Under the pieces are notes generated by a model, which ran no database searches, was not told where the DNA came from, and saw only the letters and a program-made list of their open reading frames with translations. Positions 13,201 through 26,618 of a stretch of 64,000 nt of DNA are shown piece by piece. The stretch is from NCBI RefSeq assembly GCF_900090045.1, contig NW_021638309.1, positions 1 through 64,000 on the forward strand, given 5' to 3'. The stretch's first letter is position 1. Each line of letters starts with the position of its first letter. Made by a program: the position numbers and the translations under genes. The DNA is from Plasmodium malariae. Taxonomy: Eukaryota > Apicomplexa > Aconoidasida > Haemosporida > Plasmodiidae.

Positions 13201-15590
13201 TATCATGTATGCATTAATTCCAACCAAATTTATAAAACAATTAGAAAAAAATGACTTCGTATATGTTCTCTCAGATATATTGGTTTCAATATACATTAAA
13301 TAATAATTATTAGTCAATAAAAACATAAAATAATTTATATATATTTATGTATTTCCATTAATTATAATATTATATTCATTTCTAACTAACATATATAAAT
13401 TTGTTAAATAACTAAAGTTTAATTGCACCCGCGAAATTGTTACATAAAATATACCTATTTTACATGTAAAATTTTTAGAACAGTTCTGATATATATATAT
13501 ACAACATTTTTAAAACAGCCAATAGTTTATATGGAAAATACAATAAATATATCTTTGCAAGTGTATATATTATCTTACTAAGTAGATCGCAAATACCAAT
13601 GTTACCAGAATTACAATATAATTTACATGAAATAAGAAAAATGTAATAAACTTTACATTATTAAAAATCTTTTCTCATGTCAGATTCATACATGTGTACA
13701 TATCCTTAATGATTAGATATATAGTAATTGAGCAGTTAATAAATGAAATAGAAATGGTTCTTTTACAAAATATTTAATTAATTTATTAGAATTGCTAATG
13801 CGAAAAAAAAATAATAGTTCTATATTACAGTAAAATGATTATTTTGCGTACATATATAATATATACGTAAAGTGTAACATTTTAATAACGTATAGTAGTA
13901 CCAAATATTAACAAAAATAAAGATATATATATATTAAAATTATTAATAACGTATTTTAACTTTCACTATGTACATTTTTCCTCTTGTACTAATTTTGATT
14001 CACTCTACTTCTAAAGTATAATACTATAAAGAAATAATACGCATGTGTTATTTAATTTACCAAAAAAAAAAATTTTAGAGCTCATATGAGTATAACTAGA
14101 ACATACATGAATATTATATAATCATTTTCGTTTGTATATACAATAAAGCTTATATAATAACTTAAACTTATTAAAAAAAATATTGCATAATTAACAATAT
14201 ATATTACATTTATTTAAGTAAAACTTGCGCAAAGAAATATATTTATGTTTTAAATGTATATAATTAAAATTTATATAGACAAGAAAAACAGCATTATTTA
14301 TTTGTGGGTTAACAATAATAAAAGATTTACCTTTTTTCTTTGTTTTTATTTTATTTAAAAAAATATTGTTTTAAATATAAAAAAATTAATAATATATATT
14401 ATAATCTAAATATTTTTAATGTAATTTAAAATAATACAAACTCTTTACTTAATATATTTTAAGACAAAGAATAGGGAATATATAAAAAAATACCTACACA
14501 TTATTATATGATTGTGAAAGTTGTATATTTGCTCTAGTTAACTCTAATAATAATATAAGTATTTACGCACATATGTATATATCTAAAATTTTATACTTAT
14601 GAAAAACAAATATAGAAATCTATACTTATTATGTACTAATATATAACTATGTTTAATTTACAAATTTAATCGTTTAATATTGGTAAAAGTAAAAAATTTA
14701 TATATAGTTTATTTATTTATAAATTTTCAAAATAATATATATAATTTTTTTTGTTTTATATAGTTGTTAAAACAATTAAGAAAATTAACAAAAAAATAAA
14801 TGTCTTTTACTCTTCATATAATTTCAAAGATACAGATTCTCGAAGTCAGTAAAAAATTAAAATTAAGTCATATTTAATAGGGATAGTTTTTACTATATAT
14901 ATTTATATCACGTGAAAAAAATTACACGTATACTAAAAATGTTATAGCAATAATTGTATTTTATAACAGATTTCTCTTAAAATATATTATATACTTTAAA
15001 TATTATTATTTTTCCTTAATAAAAAAACATATATATGTGCACTTTAATACTAAAAAAAATATTTACTTTTTATCATTAAATACACTATATAACACAATTA
15101 TTTCTGAATTAGAACTAATAATATATTTACACAATAACCTAAAAAAATAATAATTTTAGAGTAGTACAAAATAAATAACAAAAAGAAACAATATTAAAAT
15201 CAAAAATATCTTAGTTCACTGCAATTAAATCATTTACCTAGTTCCATTATTAACATATTTTAAAGCACATATATATTTAAGGAAAATCCATTTAATTACA
15301 ACAATATATATAGAAAAAAATAACATTTTTAGTGAAACTGAAAATATTAATTTTGTTATGAAATCGAAAGTCTTAAATATTCAAATTTACAAAATAACTA
15401 TGAACACATTTTGTTAAATTAGTATAATAAATATTCAACATATATGTTCTTGCATTTATAAAGTATAAGCAAATGTTAATATTTTTTATAAAAATATAAT
15501 AATGACATATTTATTATATCACATTAAAAACTGAATTTTAGCAAAAATGATATTCCTTAATATTCATTTTATCTTTTTCTATACTTAGTT
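7276..15590. repeat. Long non-coding block, copy 1
   Basis: First of three diverged colinear copies (others about 36450-42000 and 51190-59400). Matching anchors: 9541-9660, 10480-10580, 10980-11100, 11580-11680, 11880-11960, and, shared with copy 3 only, 12840-13120. The interval 10000-11700 is visibly less AT-rich, with pyrimidine-rich tracts and a TGCATGCA at 10545-10552; a second TGCATGCA is at 13111-13118. The plus-strand ORF at 9812-10057 is not conserved in copy 2 (several stops). The right end merges into the 3' flank of the fam-l gene at 15612. Confidence 0.6.
8838..8985 (-). pseudogene. Conserved 40-codon minus-strand ORF fragment (copy 1)
   Basis: Reads FINFDKVRDSRMQELFKEQE followed by QKIFLKIFISIYINIY and a stop at 8838-8840. 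The counterpart at 38012-38135 has the same 120-nt length without indels, about 24 of 39 residues identical, and several silent differences (AAA/AAG, TTT/TTC, TTG/TTA, TAC/TAT). That suggests it once evolved as protein. No start, splice sites or known family could be assigned. The charged-then-hydrophobic pattern could be the end of an exported protein. Confidence 0.35.
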
Positions 15591-15611
15591 TTTTCATATT
15601 TTTTAACTCTT

Positions 15612-16585
15612 TTATGGTAATAGATAATTCCTGATATAATTAATAGCTAATATAATGAAAGGTATAACATATATTATAATACCAAATAACTGTCCTAATA
15701 TACAACCTTCTTTAACTGCTGTTGCAGTACAACCATTATGTGTACCTCCACCAAAAATTGAATTATGCTTCCAAAACCATGATGAATTAGTTTTTAACCA
15801 ATTTAACATTGTCTTCAACCACCAATCATCATTACAATTTGCCCAATCGTTTAGAATTTTCGATAATCCTAATGCACCCCACAATCCCTTTTTTCCATCT
15901 ACCAAACCCCATGTAAAATCTGTTATGAGTACAGTTAGTAACAACAAGAACAATAATAAAGGTAAAGTAATTCGCAGTGCTAGTTTTTTGTACATTATTT
16001 TTTTGTAAATCTTATTACTAATCATTTTGTTACGTTTAAGAAAATCTTCAAAATCAAGTTCTTTAAATATTTTTTTTTCAATAATGGAATATTTTTTTGT
16101 TTCAAATATATTAGCTTCTTTTTTCATAGCATTCCTATGATCTTTTATACTCTTTGATGAACTTTTATATAAATGATTCTTTTTTTCTGGGGTTTCACCT
16201 TCATTATTAGATAAATATTTTTTTTTTTTCACTCCACTATTTGACATGTCTTGTTTTAACCCTAGTATATTTAAATCACTTTCTTCTTTATGTGTTGCTA
16301 ATAATCGATAATGTTTTCCATCTAATTTACTATCATTATTAGAGTTATCTTTTAGAAATTTGTTAAGCGTGCTCTGAAAAAGAAAAAATCAAATATTAGC
16401 TATTTAGAAAATAAATAGTTTCATGTTAAAAAACTGAATATATAAAAATATAACAACAAAAATATAAATTGTACATATATGAGTAAATGGTATTATCATA
16501 CCTTATCAATTCTAAAATGGAATAACCATGTTAAAAATATAAACGCTAAAATATTAAGAAATAATGATTTAATATTTTTTTCCAT
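15612..16585 (-). CDS. fam-l exported membrane protein, two exons, C-terminal frameshift
   Basis: Exon 1 16585-16502 (28 codons, MEKNIKSLF..., signal-like), intron 16501-16374 (128 nt, GTATGATAAT...TTTTTCAG, phase 0), exon 2 16373-15612; 281 aa. Exon 2 is open well upstream of the first internal ATG, back to the acceptor, which confirms the splice. RLLAT is at residues 51-55, FETKKYS at 118-124, TM1 at about 161-181, a Trp/Asn/Cys-rich loop at about 190-250, TM2 at about 257-272. The reading frame stops at ...NYIRNYLLP. One frame over, the family tail (IYYHKRVKKYEKTKYRKR) continues to a TAA at 15569-15571. The frameshift therefore falls just after the IPFIIL segment, the same place as in the fam-l gene at 3504. 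The loop between the membrane segments is unlike those of neighbours, as expected for a variable antigen. Function unknown. Confidence 0.85.
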
Positions 16586-19217
16586 GATATAGATTTTCAG
16601 CATTTCAATGTACTAAGTAATAAAAATAATAACAAAAACATAAAATTCTTCTAATGATAAAAAATTATATACAATTTATTTGATTATTTTTTCTATATTT
16701 ACTATCTTTCCGTAAAAAATATATTGTATATAATTATAATGTTTTTCACACCGAAGTAAAATAACATTAAAAATATATATTATAAAATGCTTTCTTAATT
16801 TTAAGTAAAATGTTATTTTCATTAAAATGATTTTATTATAATTCATTGTTATATACATAAAATATTTTTTTAATATATTCGTGTAATTAAATAATTTTTT
16901 TATTAAACGTTTTTAATGTAAAGTAAAAAAATACATTTTTTTATCATATAGGGAAATTTTTAGTTAATATGATATATATTTTCTATATTCTATATAATAT
17001 AGAGAATGTAGAGAATAGATTGTTCAATATATAATGAGAATAATAACGATTTGATGAATTACTATTAAAAAAAATTTAATTCCATAAACATTTGTTTTCA
17101 GAAAAACTTGTTATAGACAACAAGATATTAATTGTTATAATAATAAAATAATAGTAATAATAACTAAAGAAAAAAATATTATGTATAACCTTCCCTTTTT
17201 ATATTATTAAAAGTTTTTGCGTTAACTACACTTTAAACATATTCATTATATTATAACATTACATATCTTAGAAATTAAACATAAAAATGCTTAAATAATC
17301 TATGAATAAAAATATATATATAAGTGTACACTAATTTTTTTTTTTTAATATAATTTCATAGAGAAACACTTTTTATTATATATAAATAATACTATTACTG
17401 CTAAATGAAAATTCTGTAATTTCATCAATACAACATTTTTTTTAATTTTAATTATGCATATATATATATAAAAAATATAATAAAAAATAATGAAAAAAAA
17501 AAATAAAAAATATATAGAGTAATTATTATTTAAATTGTATTAAAATCAGAATAACCTTAGATCAAAAATGTATTTCTTTATTACATTCAAGAATGGAAAT
17601 ATATATATCCTTTTTGGGTATCTATATTTTTTTTCAAAAATATTTAAGTTTCATAATATAACGTTAAAACAATATCTACGTTATTGTATATATAATATAT
17701 TGAATAAAGATATAATTAGAATTATTGTAACTACATACTAATATGCAACATTAATTATTCTCTATATAAAATTTCAACTAAAAACAAAATTACACTAATA
17801 AATGTTTACTATTTTTTATCTGTAAACTGAGAACTGAATATCCATTTATGAATCATCCGCAAAATATAATTAATTTTTTTTTCTTTTTGCTTATATTATA
17901 TTTAAGATTTACGCGTTACAAATATAAATAAATTAGTAGTAATCAATGTATACTACATGTTTATTTAGAACTCAACAAATTTATCGACAACAAAAAAAAA
18001 AAAAAATAATAATAAATTTATTTATTATCAAAATAATATATATGCAAATAGCTCGACCAAAATGTAAATAGAACTATAATTAGGAACTATAATGAAATAA
18101 TAAATGATTTCAACTATTTATTTAATAGAAATATGTTAGAATCCTCAATTTAGTGAATTATAAAAAGTATTCGATATTTAATAAGAACATATCTTCAATA
18201 TACACTTATTATTTCACATTTATAAGATGTAAAAGAAACTAAAATTTTAACTTCCCTACGTAATATAATGGGTAAAATTAGTGGATTATTCTATAGATAT
18301 ACGATATAATCTCTCTTTTTAAAAATACATTTATTATTGAAAGCGTTTTTTCTGAAGAATCATATATTTAAATTACAAAGTTCCCTTATTTTTTATATAT
18401 TTTATTAATATTTTAGTTAAATTATATTTTCGTATACTTAAAATTCTATTACAGTTATAATCAAGAAGTTTTTCTTAACAAACATATAAATCAATATAAA
18501 AGCATAATAAAAACTGAAATAATTTGACAAGTATTATTTTAACCTTAGTAACGAATAAAAGTTTATAAAAGAGAATATTCTATACCTTCCAAAGAGATTA
18601 AACTTATGTACTTATGATATTTTAAGTGATATAATATATTAATAAGTAGATATTCTAATACATTGTTCTTTTTATGTGAATATGTACTAATAATATTTTA
18701 TTTTATTGTATAACATTTCAATAAAATTATATAATACACTTTTTTACAAAAATAATTGTAGGGTGTATGGTACTCTGGAATATGTTTTAATAAATGTAAA
18801 GTAATCCCCTTTTTGAAATTGCTATATTTACAATTAAAACATTTTTCTTTTATACTGTGCAAACAATACTGTCTCATTTCAATTTTAACTAAAAACTAAA
18901 GAGTATTTTTAGTTAAGAAATTATTTTTAAAATTCAGTGTATCAAAAAAATAAATTTATAAAAAATCAACATATAATATATCATTTTTTTACATATAAAA
19001 ATAATTTGATATGAATTGAATTTTTGCTACCCAATTAACATTTATTTAATACAATGACATCCTACAATGTTTAGAACTCATATTTTATTTTTCCCTTATA
19101 TTCAAATGAGTATCATGTTTTTTCAAAAATTTGGTGTTCTTTAAATGAAATAAATATTTTTTTTCAAAAAGTATTATTTTTTCCATTTATATATTATAAT
19201 TTTTTTTTTTTTTTTAG
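16586..19217. other. 5' flank of the fam-l gene at 15612 and pir upstream region
   Basis: Upstream element at 16981-17022. The rest is AT-rich without a supported gene. A first exon for the pir pseudogene would be expected at about 18.9-19.15 kb, but I could not fix one. Confidence 0.5.
16981..17022 (-). promoter_or_regulatory. fam upstream element (gene at 15612-16585)
   Basis: ATATAGAGAATGTAGAGAAT on the plus strand, next to an inverted TTCTATATTC, about 400-435 bp upstream of the start codon. Confidence 0.55.
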
Positions 19218-20188
19218 GATGATACAGTGAAATCTTTTCTTAAATATATTGAAAAATTTAATTCATTCGCCTCCCCAAATTGAGAAATTAATAATACCCT
19301 TTGTAGTACTATTTATTCAACAGATTCAGAAAATCTATTTATTCAGATTTTGTCTCTTAATGTCCAACATTTAGTGAGTACTTAAATAGTATGTATTCGA
19401 AGAAGGACGAACCTGTTGCTCATGATATATGTAAATAATTGAATTATCTATTAAATACTGGTAATTTTCATAATAAATATAATTTGTTTAATAAAATTAA
19501 AGTTGATATAACAGGATTTATTAATGATACATGTAAGCAAGAAATAAAAATAATTAATTCTCGTATTCTAGAAAATCTTAAAAATCTATACAGTTATTAT
19601 GAGGATTTGAATAGCTTTAATGGTAAATGCAATAAACCTAATGATAATGGAAGCGATAATTGGAAATCATTATAATTTTCATACTAAACATTATAAATGA
19701 TGCTCAGGATATAAAAATGACGAATTTCGTGAAGAGTTAAACAAATTTAAAAAAGCACATAATAAATAAATGTCCGCTGTAACTTCTCACTCTAATATAC
19801 CACAGATTTTACCACCTACAAAAGTAAATTACTTATTTGTTTCCACCTTAAAAACAGCTGTAGTATTATAACATCTTTCACTTTATTCATTTTATATAAG
19901 GTTAATATATATTGTACATAATTGTGCGAATATTATACCACAATTTGTAAATTACATTTTTACGAAAAAAATAAAAAATAATTTATTATTTTTGAGTATA
20001 TATATACATATTTATTTTCTTCTATATAGTTTAATCCAGTCAAATGTTGTATGCGTAACTGTTTACAATGAAAGAAAATAAATGAAATTAAGGAATTTTG
20101 AGCAACTAGAGAATCCTTACAAAATATATAAAAAGTAATAAACAGATATAATAGAAGATTTCACAATGTAAACTGTCATTCTCAATGA
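19218..20188 (+). pseudogene. pir (Plasmodium interspersed repeat) pseudogene
   Basis: The only gene-like signal on the plus strand. After a poly-T/AG acceptor at 19217, a broken coding stretch reads FSEYLNSMYSKKDEPVAHDI, then a TAA at 19436-19438. An open piece follows with LNYLLNTGNFHNKYNLFNK and LENLKNLYSYYEDLNSFNGK (to 19675), then after a frameshift CSGYKNDEFREELNKFKKAH and a stop. A further frame shows SHSNIPQILPPTKVNY and a membrane-like stretch. A last exon appears after TATATAG (starts 20030), ending RFHNVNCHSQ then TGA at 20186-20188. The Cys pattern, the short Leu/Tyr helices, the Pro-rich QILPP before the TM and the small final exon match the general pir layout from memory. Several stops and shifts make it non-functional. 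I could not place exon 1. Confidence 0.7.
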
Positions 20189-21997
20189 GGTTTTTATATA
20201 AAAATTACAGTTAATATTATATACATTAAAAAGTAGTATACTTAGTAGTATAAAGGTTACATATAAGGGAATATATATTAATAAATTCGATAAATGAAAC
20301 TTAAGAGAAAGTATTTAAAATTTATAAGAGTTGCAAAAATAATTATATAAAAATTATTCAAAGAAAAGGTTACCATAAATAGAACGTGATTCAAGAACCA
20401 GTTGCATAAAAATATTTTTGTATATCATATTTTCATTATCGTAAAAAAAAAAAATTTTAAAACGTAAATATATAAGACAACACTATGACATAAATGTAGA
20501 TTTTTTACACAGTAATATGTATTAACATTTATTACATACTTATTAAAAGAGGAATAAAAAAAATTAAAAAAAATAAAGAAACAAGAAATATGTAATACTA
20601 ACATTATAACACATTATTAAAAGATTGGCTTATTCAAATAAAAAGGACAAATAAAAATTTTTGTATGATGAAAAAATACTCAATATTATTTTTTATGACC
20701 TTTTCTTTATAGTTACCATAAATTTGGTAAAGACAAAAATGCTTAGCATGTACTTCATATTTCTAATATATATTAAAAACTTATGTAGTTTTTTATATTT
20801 TTTTAATACTTGTTATTAATTTTACCTTATTATACATACGTTGTGAACGGCATAATCATGTATGTAACAACAAATATTATAAAAATAATAATAAAACATT
20901 TTCTTATTAATTTGTTTATGCAATAACATGTTCAAATATTTTTAACCGAATTAATTCATAAAAATTGTACTTTCGTTTGCTTACGAATTCTTCATATTAT
21001 TAATAATTTATTTTTAATTTAAAATATATTTCAGTAATAAAAAAATTGTTTTGGTTAATATATTAAAAGTATAAGCTATAAATTAAAAGTTCTTTTATAG
21101 ATTAAAAAAATAAACTTAAAATTCATGTTATTTTTCTTTAAATTTTTTTTTTTTTTTAAGTACATAAATATAAAGGTATATCATTTTCTTAAATGTGTAA
21201 GATTTATATTTTTCATTTACTAAAAAAATTAATTGTATATTTAATAATAGGCATAATATTAAAAAATAAAATATTAGCAATAATAAAATAAAAATATTAA
21301 CCGTTCTACCTAAACTCAGAAGCTTATTTTAAATGGATATTATTTTATTATATATATAATTTCCGAGATATACCATAAGACAAAAAAAAAAAAACTAACA
21401 TCTCTTAAGAAGTCAAAAGGAATATATATATTTAATAAAATAAATATTTTGTTTTTTATATTGAGTAAAATATATATATATGTGTATAGCATTGTAACAT
21501 TATATACTTACATCGTTTCATCAATTACAAAAGAAAACGTAATATTTTTTAATATAAAGCTAGTTATATATTTTTCTTATTAGAACTACAATAATCATAT
21601 TAAGCTTGAAGATGATAAAAAATATAGAACAATTATTTTTCATTCAAAATATAAATTGTAAAACGACATCAATAAAGTTATATTAATTTAACCTCATATA
21701 CATAAATTTTTTTAAAAATTCTATTTTAAACAAATATAAATATTAAGCAATAACATTTAATTTTTCTGTAATAATAATTTATTATTCAAAATGAAAAACA
21801 TTAAAACATTGAAATTAGCAAAAGAACGAACATATTTTATTACCATTCCTTATAAAAATGAAGAGCTATACGCATGTGCATCTATAAAATTGTAGAAATA
21901 ATAGTTATGAATATTAAAAATATATAGATAAAAGTATCACTGTTATTGCATCATATTGATAGTATTCTTATAGAAAAAAAAATATTTATTATTCAAT
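20189..21997. other. Intergenic DNA between the pir pseudogene and fam-m
   Basis: No gene seen. The right end carries the fam 3' flank signature (AATAAAGTTATATTAATTTA at about 21671; ACATTGAAATTAGCAAAAGA at about 21800). Confidence 0.5.
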
Positions 21998-22953
21998 TCA
22001 CTGAGTCATATACTTAATTTTTTTATATTTTTCATTATTTCTTAATATCTTAGGAATTGTTACTATAAGTATGATAGCTAATACAATAATAAGTAGGCAA
22101 AATATTCCTATATAAAAATATTCTACTCCTGGTACTCCTGCCTGTGATAATGCTCCTCCTCCTGATTCTTGGTTTACTAAAGATTTTATTGCTTCTATAA
22201 TTTGTTTTAGACCTAAATTGTTATATATAAATTCCCAACAACTTTTAAATGGTGTAAAAGTTGCATCCTTAACCATCTCATATCCATACGATATGGGTAA
22301 TCCAAATCCCAACAAGAAAAAAATCAAAAACGTAGCAATTCCAAATCCGTAACTTCTAAATTTTATTTTTTTTAAAGCTATATCACGAGTTCTTTTTTTT
22401 TTCTCGACAAAATTATCATAATCTTTTTTTTTCATAAATTTTCTTTCAAAATGGAAATGCTTTCCGTCAAACATTCCATTATTATAATCTATAAATTCTG
22501 TATAGTATTGTGCCTTATTTAATAATATTCTATTGGACTGCTTGTGTTTTCCTTTTGTCTCTTTTTTATCATTATATATATGATTTTTTGTGCGCACTCT
22601 ATTGTTTAATGTATCTTCTTTTAACGTCACAATACTTGAATCCTTGTCGTGCTTATATTTTCCAAGTAATCGATAATTACTTTTACTCAATTTTCCAGCA
22701 AGATTATAGTTCTCATTCAGGAAATTAATAGAAGTATTCTAAAAAAACAAAACAAATATTTACTATTTAATTTAGTAAAAAATTTAATGCTAAGTAATAG
22801 TGTCATTTAATAAAAAACACTAAAAATATAAATAATACAATATATGCTTATGTTATATCGTTATACCACATTGTTAAATGGAAAAGTCCACGATAAAAGA
22901 AGAAAAGCATTAATTTTTATAAAAAGAAGTAATTTAATTTTTTTATACATCAT
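21998..22953 (-). CDS. fam-m exported membrane protein, two exons, intact
   Basis: Exon 1 22953-22867 (29 codons; a second ATG at 22950 aligns better with the family start and is equally possible), intron 22866-22739 (128 nt, GTATAACGAT...TTTTTTAG), exon 2 22738-21998; 275 aa. Hydrophobic signal exon; RLLGK at residues 52-56 followed by YKHDKDSS; conserved AQYYTEFIDYNNGMFDGKHF block at about 105-124; basic ERKFMKKKDYDNFVEKKKR; TM1 at about 161-181; Gly-rich stretch (ESGGGALSQAGVPGV) at about 220; TM2 at about 235-258; tail ILRNNEKYKKIKYMTQ, the fam-m hallmark. No frame damage seen. The interval to the left is widened by a pir pseudogene. Predicted to be exported and membrane-inserted; biochemical role unknown. 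Confidence 0.9.
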
Positions 22954-25649
22954 AGGGATATTTAATACATTAATTTTTTGAAAAGGTTAAAAATTAATAA
23001 TAATATAGTATTTTTTTATCATAAAGCACGCTGTAATTATTTATTTAATTTTCTATTATTGTTATTTTTTATTTTTTAGTAATAACATAATAATATATAC
23101 ATAGTTATAACATACTTTTCAGCTTCTGCAAAGAGAAATGAATTAATTATTGCATTATATAATATTTAACATAACTCTATTTAAAAAGATATCTTTCACT
23201 AAAATAAAATAATTTACTAGATTAACAAATATTTAAAATATATAATTTATTTAATACATTGTATTAATTAAATTATTAATTTATTAATATTTTCGGAACA
23301 AATTAAAAAATAAATATGTATTTCTTATTACATGGAAATATTGAACACTTATACCATAGAGAATATAGAGAATACATATATAATATATTCCTATATATAT
23401 AAGACAATAATTACTAATCTTAATCATGTTATCCTAATAATGATATCTATATTATATACATTATATTCTAGACGAAATTTTTGTTATACTTATATAAATA
23501 TTATATATAATAACAATAAAATAACAGCGGAAATAAACGAAGAAAGGAATATTTTGTATTAAGTTAATTGTAATACATTTGCCAATAACTCCTTTAAGAT
23601 TCACAATAATTTATATATTATAATATATTTTAAAATAATAAAATTTATATGGTAATACTTAATCTACGAAAAAATATCTGTTCTAAAAGAAAATAAAAAT
23701 TGATTTTTTATTGTTCCCATAATATTATAGAAATATAGATATTAATTATAAATGGTTCACATCATTGTTTATAAATAAAAAATATTTGTATTAATCTTCC
23801 TAATTACTAATATATTTTTTTAATTAACTATACATATTTATAAAAAATATTAATATACTTAAGAAAAAAAAAAATTTATGACAATAAAATTATTCCGTAT
23901 ATCTATTAATATACGTATTTTTTATATAAAACTAAACAGTTTTACAAATTATAGTAATACATAACATTAACAAAAAAAAAAAAATAAATACTAAAAATAT
24001 TTGTTTTCTATATTTAAATGGTTATTAGAGATATTTTTAATTTCCACTGAAGAAATGACCATACATGCTAGTTTAATTTTCTTTTAGTCCTAATAATATT
24101 TTTTTACAAATGATTAATATTGCATGTATTATTTTAAGTAAACAGTACTTTATGAAGTGTATGTAAACGTTAAAAATAAAATATTTAAGTATATTATATT
24201 ACAAAATACATTGGAATATGTAAAAATAAAATTTGATAAATGATATTTATATATTAAATTTACTTAAAAAATATCTGTATGTTCAACCTTATTCAATATA
24301 CTTATTTAATTGAACAATGTAAGAAGAACAAACTTTTAAAACACACATAATTACAACATAATAAATAAAAATATCCTTATGATTTTATAAATTATTTATA
24401 AAAAAATAATTCTTTCATTTTTGTTTTGTTTTGTTTAACATATTATCGCTATTAATTTTTATGAATTGACTAATTCTTAATATAAATGATATATATTTTT
24501 ATACAACTTTAATATGAAATTAGTACAATACATAATACATATACGAAAATAAAACATAGATAAAATATAGAGATAAATACCTATATATTATTGTGTAGCG
24601 GTAGAAAACATATATTCTTTTTAATTAACCTTAATAACAATATTTATTTGTATATATATATATGTATATATATATAACACATTTTTAGTGGATTATCATT
24701 GTGAATAAAAGAAAATATAAATAGAAAACAAATCGAAATATATCATCCACCACAATATTACTGCATTTAAATAAGTTCATCTTTTAATAATGAAAAATAT
24801 ATAAATATATATTTAATTTGTCTTTTCAAAATACATTTAAAGCCACAACAAAGCACAATAATAATAAATAAAATGGATTGGACTCTTCCCTTAAGTATAA
24901 AAATAATTCTGAATTTAGTAAAATATTATAAATAATCAATGATTAATAAATATATTATTTAATTAAATACTTATATTTTCCTTGTTAAAGCATGAAAAAA
25001 CAACTATTTTTTATAATGACATGTACAGGAAATATATTATTCATATCACATTAACCTTAATTTACAGAATAAATGTTAGGTTTTTAATTAAAAATATATA
25101 TGCCAACACTACAAAATATCTTTGCATTATTTCAATAAGGGAAAAACATGGAATATTTATTTTTAATATAAAAATAATAATAAATTTTTTTATTTCTTCC
25201 ATCAGATAATAATTTTAGACCAAGTCATACTAAAAAAAAGTACCATTTATAATAGCTCAAAAAAAGATTACATAAAATTTAAAAAAAATTATATGAATTG
25301 TTCTGTTTTATATTAATTTTAACGGACAAACTTATTTTTTTATTAGGAATATAATAAAATATTCACTTATACATATATATATATATATATTAAGTGGTAC
25401 TATGTAGTTATACTAATACAATACCTTAAAATACAGGTGGAAAAACAATAAAACATTTATACTCTAAGAAAAAAAATAAAACATGTTTTTTTTCAGATGT
25501 GTATCAAAATAGCTTTGTATATGATGATACAGTTATAAAATTTATTCAAATATGGTCATGTTTATTAGGTATATCACTAAATCTATTACAGATATTTCTT
25601 CAAATTTGAGATTTATTTATAAATATAATCATGTTTCTTACTATCCATT
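22954..25649. other. Intergenic DNA, fam-m 5' flank and fam-l 3' flank
   Basis: Upstream element at 23353-23380. The plus-strand ORF at 23332-23562 runs over this element and is judged spurious. From about 24400 onward the sequence is homologous to the 3' flanks of the fam-l genes at 15612 and 32781. A (TA)9 run lies at 25373-25390. Confidence 0.5.
23353..23380 (-). promoter_or_regulatory. fam upstream element (gene at 21998-22953)
   Basis: CATAGAGAATATAGAGAATA on the plus strand, about 400-427 bp upstream of the start codon. Confidence 0.55.
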
Positions 25650-26618
25650 TTACCTTTTCCTGAACTTAATTTTTTCATATTTTTTAACTTTTTTATGATA
25701 GTAAAATAACCATAATATAATTGCGACAACACATATTAGTAAAGGTAAAAAAAACATTAGATTACTAAAAAAAGGTTTAAGAATAATAGTAACATTCCCA
25801 CCACTTCCTTGGGAGATTGTTTTACTGTTACACCCATAAATTTTAAAGGGGAACTTAACAACCAATCACGTAATATATTAAAACAATTCTTACCAAAATA
25901 TGATGTCAACGTATTAATGAACTTAGCTATAATTATATAACCGCAAAAATAATCAGATATTAATGCAACTGACAATAACAATATCAGTATTATAGGTAAA
26001 GAAAGTTTTAAACCGTATTTTCTACGTATTATCTTTTTGTAAATCTTGTCAGTAATTATCCTATTGTTTTTAAGAAAATCTTCGTAATCAAGTTCTTTGA
26101 ATATTTTTTTCTCTAAATAGGAATATTTTTTTGTTTCAAATATACAAGTTTTATTTTTCATAGCTTTTTTATTGCCCCTCGCATTCCTTGATGAACATCT
26201 ACTAGATAATTCCTTTTTTTGTGTCCTTTCGTTTTCATTATAAGATATATTTTTTCTTTTATGAAATTCATTACTTGATAACTCATCCTTTATCCCTGTA
26301 ATAATTGAATCCCTATTCTTTTTATATTTAGCTAGTAATCGATAATTTCCTATATCTGTTTTTCTATAAAATTTGTATTTTTTATCCAGAAATTTGTTAA
26401 AAATAATCTAAAAAAACAAATTAAATATTTATTATTTAATCTAATAAAAAATATCCCTCTAAAAAAGAGTATAAAGAAAAATAAAATACAAAAAATTATA
26501 AATATTAAAAATGTCCTTAATATTATCATACGATGTTATTGCCAAGATGGAATATCCAAGATGAAATAAGAAACACAAAAATTTTAATAAACAATACTGA
26601 TTTAATATTTTGTTCCAT
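25650..26618 (-). pseudogene. fam-l gene with a single mid-exon frameshift
   Basis: Exon 1 26618-26532 (29 codons, MEQNIKSVLF..., signal-like), intron 26531-26408 (124 nt, GTATGATAAT...TTTTTTAG), exon 2 26407-25650. The exon 2 frame is open from the acceptor through RLLAK (residues 52-56), FETKKYSY and TM1. It then loses the family frame near 25800-25850, after the segment DWLLSSPLKF. The tail, with TM2 and YYHKKVKKYEKIKFRKR, continues in another frame to the stop at 25650. Exon 2 length is 3n+2, which fits one deleted base. A run of four G (AAGGGGAAC) lies in the ambiguous interval, so a sequencing or assembly indel is a real alternative to a true pseudogene. Translated as is, the protein would keep the signal, export motif and TM1 but lose TM2. 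Neighbours are fam-m loci on both sides at about 3.6-kb spacing. Confidence 0.85.

Noticed and set aside
23332..23562. 76-codon plus-strand ORF
   Set aside because: It runs across the conserved upstream element of the fam-m gene and is Ile/Tyr/Asn-rich, as expected from AT-rich noise.
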